Shown here: piece by piece, positions 63,561 to 64,000 of the stretch
Layout of the letters: every line of letters starts with the position of its first letter
Position numbering within the stretch: position 1 is the stretch's first letter
From: Apostichopus japonicus
Lineage: Eukaryota; Echinodermata; Holothuroidea; Aspidochirotida; Stichopodidae
Length of the DNA stretch: 64,000 nt
Assembly (NCBI RefSeq): GCF_037975245.1
Contig: NC_092576.1
Coordinates: 42,909,611 to 42,973,610 of the forward strand
Direction of reading: 5' to 3'
Program-made: the position numbers and the translations under genes
The notes under the pieces: model-generated
What the model was told of the DNA's origin: nothing
What the model saw: the letters and a program-made list of their open reading frames with translations, nothing else
Database searches by the model: none

Positions 63561-64000
63561 CGCGCCTGGGCTGTAGTCAGGGTTACCTCCCATGGAGTGG
63601 TCAGCAATCTAGCAATTTTTTTCTAATGTTAGTATTATTTTCAGGAGTGTTTGAAAAGGGGACATAATCCGGGAGCTGAGAGTTCAGTTTACTACTCAGC
63701 CTTCAGAGTATATGAGTTTATTATTAATATTTTGCAGTATTTTGCTTCTCTTTACTGTTCATGTTCACTGTACATTTCTTTGCAGTGAATTATATTTTAT
63801 ACATTTTGTACTTCAGCATTTCTTTCTTATAAAAACAAAATCATTCATTCATAATCCAACAAAAATCGGAGAGGAACTTCTGAAATTAATAAAAACGGTC
63901 AACAACTATATATACCCTGTGTCATTGCGAATTATTAATTAGTAAATTTTCTTGTTATTAACTTTCCCCCTCTGTAATAATTTACCATTTTAAGCTGCAT
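63561..64000. other. AT-rich end of the window, nothing recognised
   Basis: Short hydrophobic frames only (for example 63712-63942), with no domain and no splice signals that would make a gene. Confidence 0.4.

Overview
The window is eukaryotic genomic DNA from an invertebrate animal. Genes are split by GT-AG introns, intergenic DNA is AT-rich and crowded with transposons and satellites, and the recognisable host gene is a secreted HYR/Sushi (CCP) protein. This mix fits an invertebrate deuterostome, most likely an echinoderm, but the phylum is inferred and not shown by any marker gene.

Left part (1-33.4 kb): a tandem segmental duplication. Unit 1 starts at or before base 1 and runs to about 10603. 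It carries an apparently intact gene of 8 exons (183-5923, + strand) for a 350-aa secreted protein: signal peptide, Arg-rich stretch, HYR, CCP, CCP, HYR. Unit 2 (about 10604-33390) carries a decayed paralogue that has lost both CCP exons and most of the last HYR domain. Unit 2 is swollen by insertions: a 4.7-kb DNA element (14648-19352, TSD TATA) with a copia gag fossil inside it; an AGGTCA-rich satellite (about 21100-28785) that itself contains a candidate solo LTR, a 55-bp GC-rich minisatellite and exons of a DUF4806-like gene; and a second block of the same satellite (29387-31190).

Middle (33.4-39.3 kb): a graveyard of small DNA elements. Two have perfect 6-bp target duplications and TATGGCAAGC termini (34631-35084 and 35915-36880). 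There are also hAT remnants, one with a transposase C-terminal fragment.

Right part: the main finding is a complete 21,919-bp DNA transposon (39344-61262). It has TIRs of about 0.41-0.44 kb and a perfect 6-bp target duplication (GCCGTA). It encodes two genes that are both open when spliced by eye. One is a 493-aa integrase-type DDE transposase (4 exons, + strand; D234, D291, E326). The other is an 843-aa HECT-type ubiquitin ligase-like protein (11 exons, - strand; candidate catalytic Cys807). The genes start about 0.6 kb inside opposite ends and converge on a 0.4-kb tandem repeat array. TSD length, TA-type termini and transposase type point to the IS3EU superfamily. The small elements at 34.6-36.9 kb share its terminal motif, so the window seems to hold an autonomous giant element and short relatives. 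The last 2.7 kb holds a 256-bp Mutator-like MITE with a perfect 9-bp TSD and hAT debris.
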